A DNA stretch of 64,000 nt from Flammeovirgaceae bacterium UBA2366 (GTDB taxonomy: Bacteria; Bacteroidota; Bacteroidia; Cytophagales; Cyclobacteriaceae), in the NCBI GenBank assembly GCA_002344065.1, contig DDTK01000001.1:252621-316620 (forward strand), read 5' to 3'. Made by a program: the position numbers and the translations under genes. Shown one piece after another: positions 15,915 through 24,087 of this stretch (the first letter of the stretch is position 1; each line of letters starts with the position of its first letter). A model generated the notes under the pieces. It saw only the letters and a list, made by a program, of their open reading frames with translations, was not told the origin of the DNA and searched no databases.

Positions 15915-18119
15915 ATGAAAACATTAGAAATTCCAAAAGACGGACTGGAAGGATTAAAACAAAATTGGCGAGTAGATGCACTCTCCGGCTTCCTTGTATT
16001 TCTGTTGGCTTTACCCTTAAGCCTTGGCATTGCCAAAGCCAGTGAGTTCCCTCCGGCCATGGGTGTGCTCACCGCCATGATTGGTGGGCTTATCGTAAGC
16101 TTTTTTGCAGGTTCACGATTAACCATTAAAGGACCGGCCGCAGGATTGATAACCATTTGTGCCGGAGCCGTAACCGAAATGGGCGGTGGCACACAAGGTT
16201 GGCAACTAGCCTTAGGCGTTATTGTTGTTGCTTCGCTTCTTCAAATTGTATTTGGCTTTTTAAAATTTGGAGCGCTTAGTGATTTCTTTCCGCACTCTGC
16301 TGTTCACGGCATGTTGGCCGCAATCGGGCTAATTATTTTTTCAAAACAAATACACATTCTTTTGGGCATTGATCCGGCAACCTTAAAAGGATTAGAACCA
16401 ATTGAATTGTTTGAACGAATACCTGACTCAATACTGCATGAAGATTTTCGCGTTACCTTCATTGGGGTTGTAAGTCTGATTATCATTTTCGGATTGCCGC
16501 TGCTGAAATCTAAATTCTTAAAACGATTTCCGGCTCCTGTTTTCGTTTTACTGATAACCATTCCGCTGGCATGGATTATGGATTTCAAGCACACAGAGCC
16601 AGCTTTTGACATGGTGCAGATCGGTGACTTTTGGAGTTCTGTTGGCTTTAATGCCAACTTCTCCATGATTGGCACTTTTGTATTTTGGAAATATGTGATC
16701 ATGTTTTTGTTTGTAAACAGCCTCGAGTCGCTTCTTACGGTTAAAGCTATTGATGGACTTGACCCATGGAAGCGCATATCAAACCCAAACAAAGATTTAG
16801 TGGCGGTTGGTATAGGCAATACCGTGTCGGGTTTGCTTGGGGGCTTGCCCATGATTTCAGAAGTTGCGCGTAGCTCGGCCAATATTTCGTTCGGGGGCCG
16901 AACACGATGGGCCAATTTTTTTCACGGTTTCTTTTTGTTAATCGCCATGCTATTGTTCATACCCGTAATTGAAATGATACCCAATACGGCCTTAGCGGCT
17001 TTACTGATTGCGGTAGGGTATCGGCTGGCATCCCCAAATGAGTTTTTTAAGACTTACAAAATTGGTTCTGAACAATTGGTGATTTTCATTACTACCATAC
17101 TTGTAACCATTGCCACCGACTTACTGATAGGTGTTGGCGCAGGTGTGCTCATGAAGTTTATCTTTCACATTGTTAATGGCGCACCCTTGCGCAGCTTATT
17201 TAAGGCGCGTTATGAGCGCACAGAAAACAATGGACAGTACCTTGTAAAAGTTTTCGATGCAGCTATTTTTTCAAACCTTATTGGTTACCGTAAACTCTTT
17301 CATTCATTCGAGCCGGGTAAAAAAGTACAATTAAATTTCTCGGAAGCACGCATGGTTGACCATAGTTTTATGGAAGCCTTTTATCATTTTCAGGAAGAAT
17401 ACCAGCATAATGGCGGTCAAGTAATAGCAACAGGTTTCGATAATTTCAGGGCATTTTCCAACCATCCTCTGGCGGGGCGTAAATATGATCCTGCTAAGCA
17501 GACTTTAATTGAAATAAAGCTTACGCCCCGCCAATTAGCCTTGCGAAAATTCAGCGAAGAGCAAGGGTATACGTTTTATCCTCAAAAAATAAGAAGCGTA
17601 CTGAAGTACAAGGATTTTCCAATTGAAAAAGGAACGCACATCCGTTATGAAGAAAACCTGATGGAAAAATACCTGGACCAGGGAAGAATTACAGTTTCAG
17701 ATATTACCCTTACGGAAGGCGCAGGACAGGCTGAGCACCACACACCTATTACCGTAGTAATGGTAAGCGAGCTGGAACAGTCTATTCCCGATTTTGCTTT
17801 AGAACCCGAAAATCTCTGGTCGGCTTTTTCTGAACTCACCTCCGGAAAGGATATTGACTTTGTGCACCATCCGGAGTTTTCAAAAAATTATTACCTGCGC
17901 AGTGAATCAGAAGAAGCCACACGCGCATTCTTTACAGAGTCTGTAATCACCTTTCTGGAAAGTCACGATAAAATTCACATTGAGTGTCACCGGAATAAAC
18001 TTCTTCTGTATGAAAAGCGTGACCTGCTGGATACTGCAGAAATACTGCATCTTGAAAAATTCGCAGAAGATTTTCTTGACGTCCTGAATCAGAAAGTTAG
18101 TTCACCGCTGAGTTTATAA
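15915..18119 (+). CDS. SulP-family inorganic anion transporter with STAS and extra C-terminal domain
   Basis: A 734-residue membrane transporter from the ATG at 15915 (a GTG 24 codons upstream gives an unlikely extension). The sulfate-transporter domain spans about 15-425: 'DALSGFLVFLLALPLSLGIAKAS' opens helix 1, 'GPAAGLITICAGAV' is helix 3, and 'GGLPMISEVARSSANISFGGRTRWANF' is the conserved family segment. A STAS domain follows at about 435-540 ('LNFSEARMVDHSFMEAFYHF', 'HPLAGRKYD'). About 180 further residues form an extra domain I do not recognise. SulP proteins of this branch carry bicarbonate, sulfate or other anions. Its place next to dabA-dabB suggests bicarbonate, but no carbonic anhydrase gene is adjacent and sulfate remains possible. 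Confidence 0.9.
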   Translation: MKTLEIPKDGLEGLKQNWRVDALSGFLVFLLALPLSLGIAKASEFPPAMGVLTAMIGGLIVSFFAGSRLTIKGPAAGLITICAGAVTEMGGGTQGWQLALGVIVVASLLQIVFGFLKFGALSDFFPHSAVHGMLAAIGLIIFSKQIHILLGIDPATLKGLEPIELFERIPDSILHEDFRVTFIGVVSLIIIFGLPLLKSKFLKRFPAPVFVLLITIPLAWIMDFKHTEPAFDMVQIGDFWSSVGFNANFSMIGTFVFWKYVIMFLFVNSLESLLTVKAIDGLDPWKRISNPNKDLVAVGIGNTVSGLLGGLPMISEVARSSANISFGGRTRWANFFHGFFLLIAMLLFIPVIEMIPNTALAALLIAVGYRLASPNEFFKTYKIGSEQLVIFITTILVTIATDLLIGVGAGVLMKFIFHIVNGAPLRSLFKARYERTENNGQYLVKVFDAAIFSNLIGYRKLFHSFEPGKKVQLNFSEARMVDHSFMEAFYHFQEEYQHNGGQVIATGFDNFRAFSNHPLAGRKYDPAKQTLIEIKLTPRQLALRKFSEEQGYTFYPQKIRSVLKYKDFPIEKGTHIRYEENLMEKYLDQGRITVSDITLTEGAGQAEHHTPITVVMVSELEQSIPDFALEPENLWSAFSELTSGKDIDFVHHPEFSKNYYLRSESEEATRAFFTESVITFLESHDKIHIECHRNKLLLYEKRDLLDTAEILHLEKFAEDFLDVLNQKVSSPLSL

Positions 18120-18162
18120 TACATACAATCATTACCCTATTACAAGTCCGGCTTTTTTCATT

Positions 18163-18170
18163 TAGCTTTG
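18163..18170 (+). promoter_or_regulatory. Bacteroidota-type -7 box for marC
   Basis: TAGCTTTG matches the TAnnTTTG consensus exactly and lies 18 bases before the marC ATG. A clear TTG element 19-20 bases upstream is missing, so confidence is limited. Confidence 0.4.
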
Positions 18171-18188
18171 CGCTCTAGTTGATTCCTT

Positions 18189-18761
18189 ATGGCCGACCTC
18201 AAAGAAATCTTTTCCGTTACCCTAATCCTGTTTTCCGTTATTGATATCATCGGGGCGATACCGTTCATCATCACCATTAAGAAACGCGAAGGAAGGATAC
18301 ACGCTGAAAAAGCTACCATTATTTCAGCGGTGCTGATGGTTGGGTTCTTATTTTTAGGACAATCCATCTTAAAACTATTTGGGCTGGATGTTGAGTCTTT
18401 TGCGGTAGCAGGTTCCATTGTTATTTTCATTGTAGCTATGGAAATGATTTTGGGTATTACACTTATCCGTGATGATCCGGATGCCAAAGGTTCGGGATCA
18501 ATTGTGCCCTTAGCGTTTCCGCTTATTGCCGGAGCAGGCACATTAACTACCATTCTTTCGCTTCGTGCCGTATATGAACAAACCAACGTTCTTATTGGCA
18601 TATTGCTTAACCTGGTTTTTGTTTACCTGGTGTTACGATCATCATCCTGGCTGGAACGTAAACTGGGTAAATCTGTGTTTTCAGTATTGCGCAGAGTCTT
18701 TGGCGTAATTCTTCTGGCAATTGCCGTGAAGATTTTTAAGGATAATGTTTCCTTCCAGTAA
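18189..18761 (+). CDS. MarC-family integral membrane protein
   Basis: A 190-residue protein with six predicted hydrophobic helices and the family pattern: 'TLILFSVIDIIGAIPFIITI' in helix 1, 'GQSILKLFGLDVESFAVAGSIVIFIVAMEMILG' through helices 2-3, and 'PLAFPLIAGAGTLTTIL' in helix 4. MarC/YhgN proteins are inner-membrane proteins whose transport substrate is not established; despite the name they do not give multiple antibiotic resistance. Length is typical. Located between SulP and a toxin-antitoxin pair, all on the plus strand. Confidence 0.9.
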   Translation: MADLKEIFSVTLILFSVIDIIGAIPFIITIKKREGRIHAEKATIISAVLMVGFLFLGQSILKLFGLDVESFAVAGSIVIFIVAMEMILGITLIRDDPDAKGSGSIVPLAFPLIAGAGTLTTILSLRAVYEQTNVLIGILLNLVFVYLVLRSSSWLERKLGKSVFSVLRRVFGVILLAIAVKIFKDNVSFQ

Positions 18762-18804
18762 TATAATTAATGCTTTTGAACATAGATGTATTAAATTTGA
18801 AATC

Positions 18805-19032
18805 ATGAAGGCATTAAAAGTTGAATTACCGGACGATCTGAATCTTACTGAGCACGATGTTAAAATGATGCTTGCTGGACAACTTTATGAAAACAAGAAG
18901 TTAACGTTGGGGCAAGCTGCGGGTTTGGTTGGTATTTCAAAGCGAGAATTTATAGAAACCATGGGGAACTACGGATTTTCCCTTTTCAGTGAGTCTGTCG
19001 AAGATTTCAGAAATGATTTTCTGAATGCATAA
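18805..19032 (+). CDS. UPF0175-family antitoxin
   Basis: A 75-residue protein from the ATG at 18805 (the frame is open upstream to 18745, overlapping marC, but that part has no family resemblance). It follows the UPF0175 pattern: 'VELPDDLNLTEHDVKMMLAGQLYENKKLTLGQAA' leading into 'LVGISKREFIETMGNYG', a short helix-turn-helix type DNA-binding part. The 3' end overlaps the downstream PIN-type gene by 8 bases, as expected of a translationally coupled type II toxin-antitoxin operon. It should neutralise the toxin and repress its own promoter. Confidence 0.85.
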   Translation: MKALKVELPDDLNLTEHDVKMMLAGQLYENKKLTLGQAAGLVGISKREFIETMGNYGFSLFSESVEDFRNDFLNA

Positions 19033-19480
19033 GGTTGTAATTGCAGACACGAGCTGTTTGATAGTACTGCAAAAACTTGAGTTACTAGTCATTCTTAAAA
19101 ATCTATACACTGAAGTTTTAATTACTTCAGCTATAGCCGAAGAATATTCTTCACCTCTTCCATCCTGGATTATAATAAAAAATCCATTGAATCGTGTTGA
19201 GAAAGTTTTTGAATCAAGCCTTGACCCGGGAGAAGCCAGCGCCATTGCCTTGGCCGCAGAAATACCTGACGCTATTTTGATCCTTGATGACTTACAAGCC
19301 AGGAAAATTGCCGCACAGTTATCGCTGAGTTATACAGGTACACTAGGTGTCCTTGCTAAAGCAAAGAAAAAAGGATTTATACCATCTATTAAGCCCATCC
19401 TTTCTAAATTAAGAGAGGTTAATTTTAGAATATCTACTGAAGTGGAAGAAGATATCCTGATTCAATGTAACGAGAAATGA
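19025..19480 (+). CDS. PIN-domain (DUF3368) toxin
   Basis: A 151-residue VapC-like ribonuclease. Conserved acidic positions are Asp8 in 'IADTSCL', a Glu in 'SAIAEEY' near 38-39, Glu in 'LDPGEASAIALA' near 75 and Asp in 'LILDDLQARKIA' near 91-92, the metal-binding set of the PIN fold. DUF3368 proteins pair with UPF0175 antitoxins, which is what precedes it (8-base overlap). It probably cleaves RNA when the antitoxin is lost. The stop codon overlaps the ATG of rnhA (ATGA at 19477-19480), so the RNase HI gene may be read on the same transcript. Confidence 0.85.
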   Translation: MHKVVIADTSCLIVLQKLELLVILKNLYTEVLITSAIAEEYSSPLPSWIIIKNPLNRVEKVFESSLDPGEASAIALAAEIPDAILILDDLQARKIAAQLSLSYTGTLGVLAKAKKKGFIPSIKPILSKLREVNFRISTEVEEDILIQCNEK

Positions 19481-19944
19481 TCCGCATTTACACCGATGGC
19501 GCAGCACAAGGAAACCCCGGCCCCGGAGGCTATGGCGTAGTGATGAAATACAATCACCATGTAAAAGAATTGTCTGAAGGCTTTCGGTTAACAACGAATA
19601 ACCGCATGGAATTACTGGCTGTAATTGCCGGACTAGAGACTATAAAAAAAGAAGGTATACCCATAACCATTTATTCCGATTCAAAATATGTAGTTGAAGC
19701 TGTTGAACAGGGTTGGATTTGGAATTGGGAAAAGAAGAATTTTGCCAAGAAAGCCAACCCCGATTTATGGAGACGCTTTATCCCACTCTACCATGCCTAC
19801 AAACCAAAATTTAAATGGGTAAAAGGTCATGCCGGCCACCCGGAAAACGAACGTTGTGATGTGCTGGCAGTAGCGGCCGCCCAAGGCTCATCGTTGCAGG
19901 TGGATACCTGGTACGAAAATAACCGTGACCTTGCTGCAGAATAA
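19477..19944 (+). CDS. rnhA: Ribonuclease HI
   Basis: A 155-residue RNase HI that removes RNA from RNA-DNA hybrids. All four carboxylates of the active site are visible: Asp in 'IYTDGAAQGNPGPGGYG', Glu in 'NNRMELLAVI', Asp in 'TIYSDSKYVV' and Asp in 'NERCDVLAVAA', together with the handle-region 'GHAGHPENERCD'. Length matches the E. coli enzyme. Its ATG overlaps the stop codon of the toxin gene by four bases. Confidence 0.95.
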   Translation: MIRIYTDGAAQGNPGPGGYGVVMKYNHHVKELSEGFRLTTNNRMELLAVIAGLETIKKEGIPITIYSDSKYVVEAVEQGWIWNWEKKNFAKKANPDLWRRFIPLYHAYKPKFKWVKGHAGHPENERCDVLAVAAAQGSSLQVDTWYENNRDLAAE

Positions 19945-20000
19945 TCGCGCCCTTGGCAATTCATTTTTGCTTGTTATCTTGAACAGCTAAAACGGTAGTA

Positions 20001-20897
20001 TTGGAGCCTAAAATAAACTTTTCGCCTGGTTCACTGCAGGCATTAAATGTCTGTCTGGCCATAATCATGTTTGGCGTTGCGCTCTCTATTAAACCGCATC
20101 ACTTTTATCAGCTTCGTCACCAGAAAAAAGCATTGTTCACCGGGTTAGCATCGCAGTACCTGTTGCTGCCGCTAATCACCTACCTGCTCATTATTATACT
20201 AACACCTTCACCCTGGATTGCGTTAGGAATGATGCTGGTGGCCGCTTGTCCGGGGGGAAATGTTTCCAACTTCTACACCATGATCTCGCGGGGTAATGTT
20301 GCTCTGTCTGTAACCCTTACCGCGTTTACCTCAGTACTGGCCTTTATCATTACACCGGTTACTTTTTTATTCTGGGCATCTCTGGTTCCCGGGCTTTCTT
20401 CGCATCTGCGCCAGCTTGAAATTCAGTTTCTGGATTTATTCCTGAATATGATTGCCATTTTATTACTGCCCCTGATAGTAGGCATGGTTTTCAATAACCG
20501 TTTTCCTAATGCTGCTGAAAAAATTTCCAAACCTGTTCGGGTTACATCTATTTTAATTCTGGTCAGCTTTATAGTAGTAACACTTTACTCCAATGCTTTA
20601 GTGTTCAAAGAATATATCATGCTCATCTTCTGGTTGGTTATGCTCCACAATGGATTGGCACTTACCGGTGGGTATATACTCAGTTACCTTCTCAAAAACC
20701 GTGATGACATGCATCGAACGGTAGCCATTGAAACCGGCATTCAAAACTCGGGCTTAGGACTTGTTTTAATTTTTACATTTTTTAACGGCAACGGTTATAT
20801 GGCGCTCATTGCGGCATGGTGGGGTGTATGGCACCTCATTAGCGGATTCATCGTGGCTTATATTTTTCAACGAAAAAGCATTCATCAAGTAACATGA
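20001..20897 (+). CDS. Bile acid:sodium symporter family transporter
   Basis: A 298-residue protein with nine or ten hydrophobic helices. 'LAIIMFGVALSIKPHHF' is the first helix, 'LVAACPGGNVSNFYTMISRGNVALSVTLTAFTSVLAFIITP' is the conserved core carrying sodium- and substrate-binding residues, and 'ETGIQNSGLGLVLIF' is the second conserved crossing. Homologues include ASBT-type carriers and pantothenate or organic-acid carriers; the substrate here is unknown. The start is TTG at 20001; the first in-frame ATG lies inside helix 1. The 3' end overlaps the acyltransferase ATG by four bases. Confidence 0.85.
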   Translation: MEPKINFSPGSLQALNVCLAIIMFGVALSIKPHHFYQLRHQKKALFTGLASQYLLLPLITYLLIIILTPSPWIALGMMLVAACPGGNVSNFYTMISRGNVALSVTLTAFTSVLAFIITPVTFLFWASLVPGLSSHLRQLEIQFLDLFLNMIAILLLPLIVGMVFNNRFPNAAEKISKPVRVTSILILVSFIVVTLYSNALVFKEYIMLIFWLVMLHNGLALTGGYILSYLLKNRDDMHRTVAIETGIQNSGLGLVLIFTFFNGNGYMALIAAWWGVWHLISGFIVAYIFQRKSIHQVT

Positions 20898-21955
20898 CTC
20901 CTTCCTGGCGCTATTTTTTATTGAAAGCATATGTACGTTTAGGGCTGAAAGTTTATTTCAAGAAGTGGCAGGCTGTTAATGCACATCATATTCCTGAAAC
21001 GGGGCCTTGCATTTTCGTACCTAACCACCAAAATGCATTTTTGGATGCCCTGCTGGTAGTATGTGGTACTAAACGAAACCCCTGGTTCATTGCGCGTGGC
21101 GATGTTTTTAAAAGTCAGCTCGCCATCAAACTCCTCACCTTCATGCGCATAAAACCCTTGTTCCGTTTTCGCGATGGCCATGAAGCCATGCGAAAAAATG
21201 ACAGAATGATGAACGAGTGCATCAATTTGCTTAAGGATGGTGAGTGCATTCTGATTTTCGCGGAAGGAAATCACAACGAACCCTGGACAACACGTGAACT
21301 ACAACGTGGCTTCGCCCACATGGCGCTTCAGTATACAGAACAAACAGGTGAGGATATTAAGCTGATTCCGGTTGGCTATCATTACGAAGATCATCAAGGT
21401 TTTCGTTCACGGGTTTTGGTAAACTATGGCGAACCAATTTCGGTGCAGCAAATAATCCATTCATTATCCGATAGCCGTGAGAAACTAACTGCATTGGCTA
21501 AACTTACCGGTGAAAAAATGCGATCACTTATTCTTTCTATTCCAAAAGATGAAGACTACCCGGAAAGAAAAAATTTCCTCATCAACAACCGGAAACACAA
21601 AGCGGATATGCTGGAACAATTACAGGCCGACCGTGCGGTAGTGGCCAGTTGGAAAAAAGGAGAACCAGGAAATAAAGTGAATAAACCTTCACGCTTTCAC
21701 TGGTTTAATCCCTTATTCCTCTACGGAAAAATTGTTCACCTTATTCCAGAGGTCATCATCAATTGGATTGTGAGGAACAAAATAAAAGACGATCAGTTTA
21801 TCGGCTCAGTTAAAGTAGCCATAGGGATTTTTCTTGTACCGATCAGTTACCTGTTGCTGACAGCAATTTTTTATGTTGCCACCAAAGAGCCCTTATGGAC
21901 GCTGGGATTTTTTACTTCTTTACCCATCAGTGGTCTACTGGCGTACAACCGCTAA
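20894..21955 (+). CDS. PlsC-type glycerophospholipid acyltransferase with C-terminal membrane helices
   Basis: A 353-residue lysophospholipid acyltransferase. The catalytic His and Asp lie in 'VPNHQNAFLDALL' and the acceptor-binding motif is 'IFAEGNHNEPW'. The His-Asp spacing is five residues rather than the usual four, as in fungal Gpt2/Sct1-type enzymes and many Bacteroidota relatives. The last 60 residues contain two hydrophobic helices ('VAIGIFLVPISYLLLTAIFYVA', 'LWTLGFFTSLPISGLLAY'). It probably acylates glycerol-3-phosphate or lysophosphatidate at the inner membrane. It is translationally coupled to the upstream carrier gene and shares stop-codon bases with the convergent gene. Confidence 0.85.
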   Translation: MTPSWRYFLLKAYVRLGLKVYFKKWQAVNAHHIPETGPCIFVPNHQNAFLDALLVVCGTKRNPWFIARGDVFKSQLAIKLLTFMRIKPLFRFRDGHEAMRKNDRMMNECINLLKDGECILIFAEGNHNEPWTTRELQRGFAHMALQYTEQTGEDIKLIPVGYHYEDHQGFRSRVLVNYGEPISVQQIIHSLSDSREKLTALAKLTGEKMRSLILSIPKDEDYPERKNFLINNRKHKADMLEQLQADRAVVASWKKGEPGNKVNKPSRFHWFNPLFLYGKIVHLIPEVIINWIVRNKIKDDQFIGSVKVAIGIFLVPISYLLLTAIFYVATKEPLWTLGFFTSLPISGLLAYNR

Positions 21956-23277
21956 TGCTCCATCATTTCAACGCCCAATGTTTTTAATTCCTCCAGTATC
22001 GGCTTGTATAACTCCGACTCGGTTGGAATAACAACACCCTTGATTTTTATTTTATCCTGCAATAAAAGTTTTGCGGCTATACCCATGGGTAAGCCAACTG
22101 TTTTTGCCATAGCAGTATAAACAGCATCTTCACCTTTCACCACCAATGATGATTGTATGGTTTTTGATTTACCGTGGAAATCAGCCACAAAACGATGGAT
22201 CATAACAATCATATCTTTATCGTTGCTGGCTAAAGCCCATCTTTTGTTTAAGATGTGCTCCAACACCTGTGCTGGTGTTCCTTTTACTAATCCTATCTTC
22301 TCATCTGTAAAAAATCCTGACCACGTCAGGCGTTTCATTTCCGGGCCATCGGCCGCAAGACCAAACTGACGAATGATCTTATCTTCAGTTGCCTCTATTT
22401 TACTGCCTTCCAGAAATACATCCAAAAAATCGCGATGCGTCATGGATGCTATTCCATCGATTATATAAGAGTCATCGCAACACCCTAATTGTACCAGTAT
22501 GTCCCACGTTGGGCAAAAGCCATGATTCCGAAGTGTTCCGCGCAACATGGTTTGAATACCTTTTAGCTGGTACGTTTCAATATATTTTAATGAATCGCGA
22601 TTAGCATAGCCTTCGAAAGCTCCGTATCCCGGAACGCTGACATGACTGATTCTTTTAAAGAGTTGCTGATACGGTATGTACTTTACTTTTCCCTCCTGTA
22701 GAAATTTGGCGGTACTTTGCCCGGCCATAACCACATTGCGCGGATTCCAGGTGAATTTATAGCGCCACGGATTTTCCGGATTAGTTTCAGGTGCAATCAG
22801 TCCGCCCGTAAAAGATTCGAAGGAAATAATCTTTCCGCCTTGCTCATGAATGCTGTCAATAATTTGCTTGGCACTCATGTGATCAATGCCCGGATCAAGT
22901 CCGCACTCATTTAAAAAAAGAAGACCTTTCGAACGAGCTTCTTCATCCAGGCCTTTCATCTCATCTGCAACATAACTGGCCGTGATCAGGTGTTTGCCCA
23001 GATTCAGGCAATGACGCGCCACTACCGGGTGAAAATGCGGTGGCAAAAGGGAGATAACTAAATCTGCAGAAGCCATGGTATTTCTACTATTCTCTTCGTG
23101 CTCTATATCAAACATCATGGCAACGCCATGCGTAGAATTTCCAATACGGAGTTTGGCGGCCTCTAACGAATAGTCGGCAACCATAACTTTCCATGAGAAC
23201 TGGGCCGCGACTTCTAATAGGTATGCGATTAATGAAGATGACGACCGGCCTGCACCTAAAACAAGAATGGTTTTCAT
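21952..23277 (-). CDS. Saccharopine dehydrogenase-like NAD(P)-dependent enzyme
   Basis: A 441-residue enzyme starting at ATG 23277, which puts the Rossmann motif 'ILVLGAGRSSSSLIAYLL' at the N-terminus (the frame is open 14 codons further). 'MVADYSLEAAK' follows as the second strand, and the central part has 'NECGLDPGIDHMSA', 'SFTGGLIAPETNPENPWRYKFTWNPRN', typical of the saccharopine dehydrogenase/LKR fold. The family interconverts lysine, 2-oxoglutarate and saccharopine, but bacterial members also act in polyamine or opine metabolism. No other lysine genes are adjacent, so the reaction is not certain. Its stop overlaps that of the convergent acyltransferase gene. Confidence 0.8.
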   Translation of the reverse strand: MKTILVLGAGRSSSSLIAYLLEVAAQFSWKVMVADYSLEAAKLRIGNSTHGVAMMFDIEHEENSRNTMASADLVISLLPPHFHPVVARHCLNLGKHLITASYVADEMKGLDEEARSKGLLFLNECGLDPGIDHMSAKQIIDSIHEQGGKIISFESFTGGLIAPETNPENPWRYKFTWNPRNVVMAGQSTAKFLQEGKVKYIPYQQLFKRISHVSVPGYGAFEGYANRDSLKYIETYQLKGIQTMLRGTLRNHGFCPTWDILVQLGCCDDSYIIDGIASMTHRDFLDVFLEGSKIEATEDKIIRQFGLAADGPEMKRLTWSGFFTDEKIGLVKGTPAQVLEHILNKRWALASNDKDMIVMIHRFVADFHGKSKTIQSSLVVKGEDAVYTAMAKTVGLPMGIAAKLLLQDKIKIKGVVIPTESELYKPILEELKTLGVEMMEH

Positions 23278-23357
23278 AACCGGCAAAGTAGCCGAAATAG
23301 AGGGTTTGTAGAATTCCATTCCAAAAATTTTTAACTTACTCTCCTAACCCGTTCCGT

Positions 23358-23840
23358 ATGAGTGAATTCAGTATGTTTAAAAACTTCGATGACCTTGATC
23401 AGGAATCGAAATACCTGGCGCACAAGGCAAAAGATGCAGCCAATCACGCCCATGCGCCCTATTCAAAATTTACCGTTGGAGCGGCCCTCATTCTGGATGA
23501 TGGTTCTGTAGTGACCGGTGCCAATTACGAAAACGCTGCCTATCCATCCGGCATGTGTGCCGAACGGGTAGCCTTTTTTGCAGCTTCTGCCCAGCATCCG
23601 GGTAAGCGTATAATGAAAGTAGCTGTGGTGGCTAAAAAGAAAGGTGGTAAAGACCTTCTACCGGCTACGTCATGCGGTCCGTGCCGTCAGGTGATGCTTG
23701 AATTTGAAACCAACCAAAAGAAATCCATCGCTATTGTTATGCAGGCTGATGATAATACCTGGGTTATTGCTCCCTCAGCAGCATCCTTGCTTCCGTTTAG
23801 CTTTACAAAAGACAATCTGGACGTACATTCTAAAAAGTAA
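23358..23840 (+). CDS. cdd: Cytidine deaminase
   Basis: A 160-residue tetrameric-type cytidine deaminase for pyrimidine salvage. The zinc site is visible: 'MCAERVAFFAA' (Cys ligand and catalytic Glu) and 'TSCGPCRQVMLEF' (two Cys ligands). The 'HAPYSKFTVGAALILDDGSVVTGANYENAAYPSG' region forms the substrate pocket. Length is slightly above the 130-140 of small bacterial enzymes. It diverges from the saccharopine dehydrogenase-like gene with an 80-base spacer. Confidence 0.95.
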   Translation: MSEFSMFKNFDDLDQESKYLAHKAKDAANHAHAPYSKFTVGAALILDDGSVVTGANYENAAYPSGMCAERVAFFAASAQHPGKRIMKVAVVAKKKGGKDLLPATSCGPCRQVMLEFETNQKKSIAIVMQADDNTWVIAPSAASLLPFSFTKDNLDVHSKK

Positions 23841-24087
23841 AAGTGTCCCATCCCAGGGTTGGTCATAGTTATAAAAAGGCTCAAAACAGCTTAAAAATGA
23901 CGTTTATTGGTTAGTACCGGTAGACAATAGCTTACCTCCTATAACCTGCAGAATTTTTTATCTCTAATTAAAATCGATTTGGTGCTCCTGTATTTAACTC
24001 ATGTAATATTTTGCATAGAATTAGGCCTGTCAGGCATTTATGGTGACCTATTTTTGAGGCCAGTTAAAGAAAAAAGAACCTACTCTC
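23841..24087. other. Leader region of the CheR operon
   Basis: A 247-base AT-rich spacer before the cheR-type gene. It holds a TTG-containing stretch (23978-23981) and an AT-rich box ending TATTTTG (24007-24013), a near match to the Bacteroidota -7 box, and a small palindrome GCCTG-T-CAGGC at 24025-24035 that could be an operator. None of these is strong. I see no RNA gene. Confidence 0.3.

Noticed and set aside
16304..16915. 203-codon open frame on the minus strand inside the SulP gene
   Set aside because: It is the antisense shadow of the conserved SulP transporter region and shows no family pattern, leader or start signal.
18745..18804. Extended N-terminus of the UPF0175 antitoxin
   Set aside because: The extra 20 codons overlap marC and lack family resemblance; the ATG at 18805 fits the usual start.
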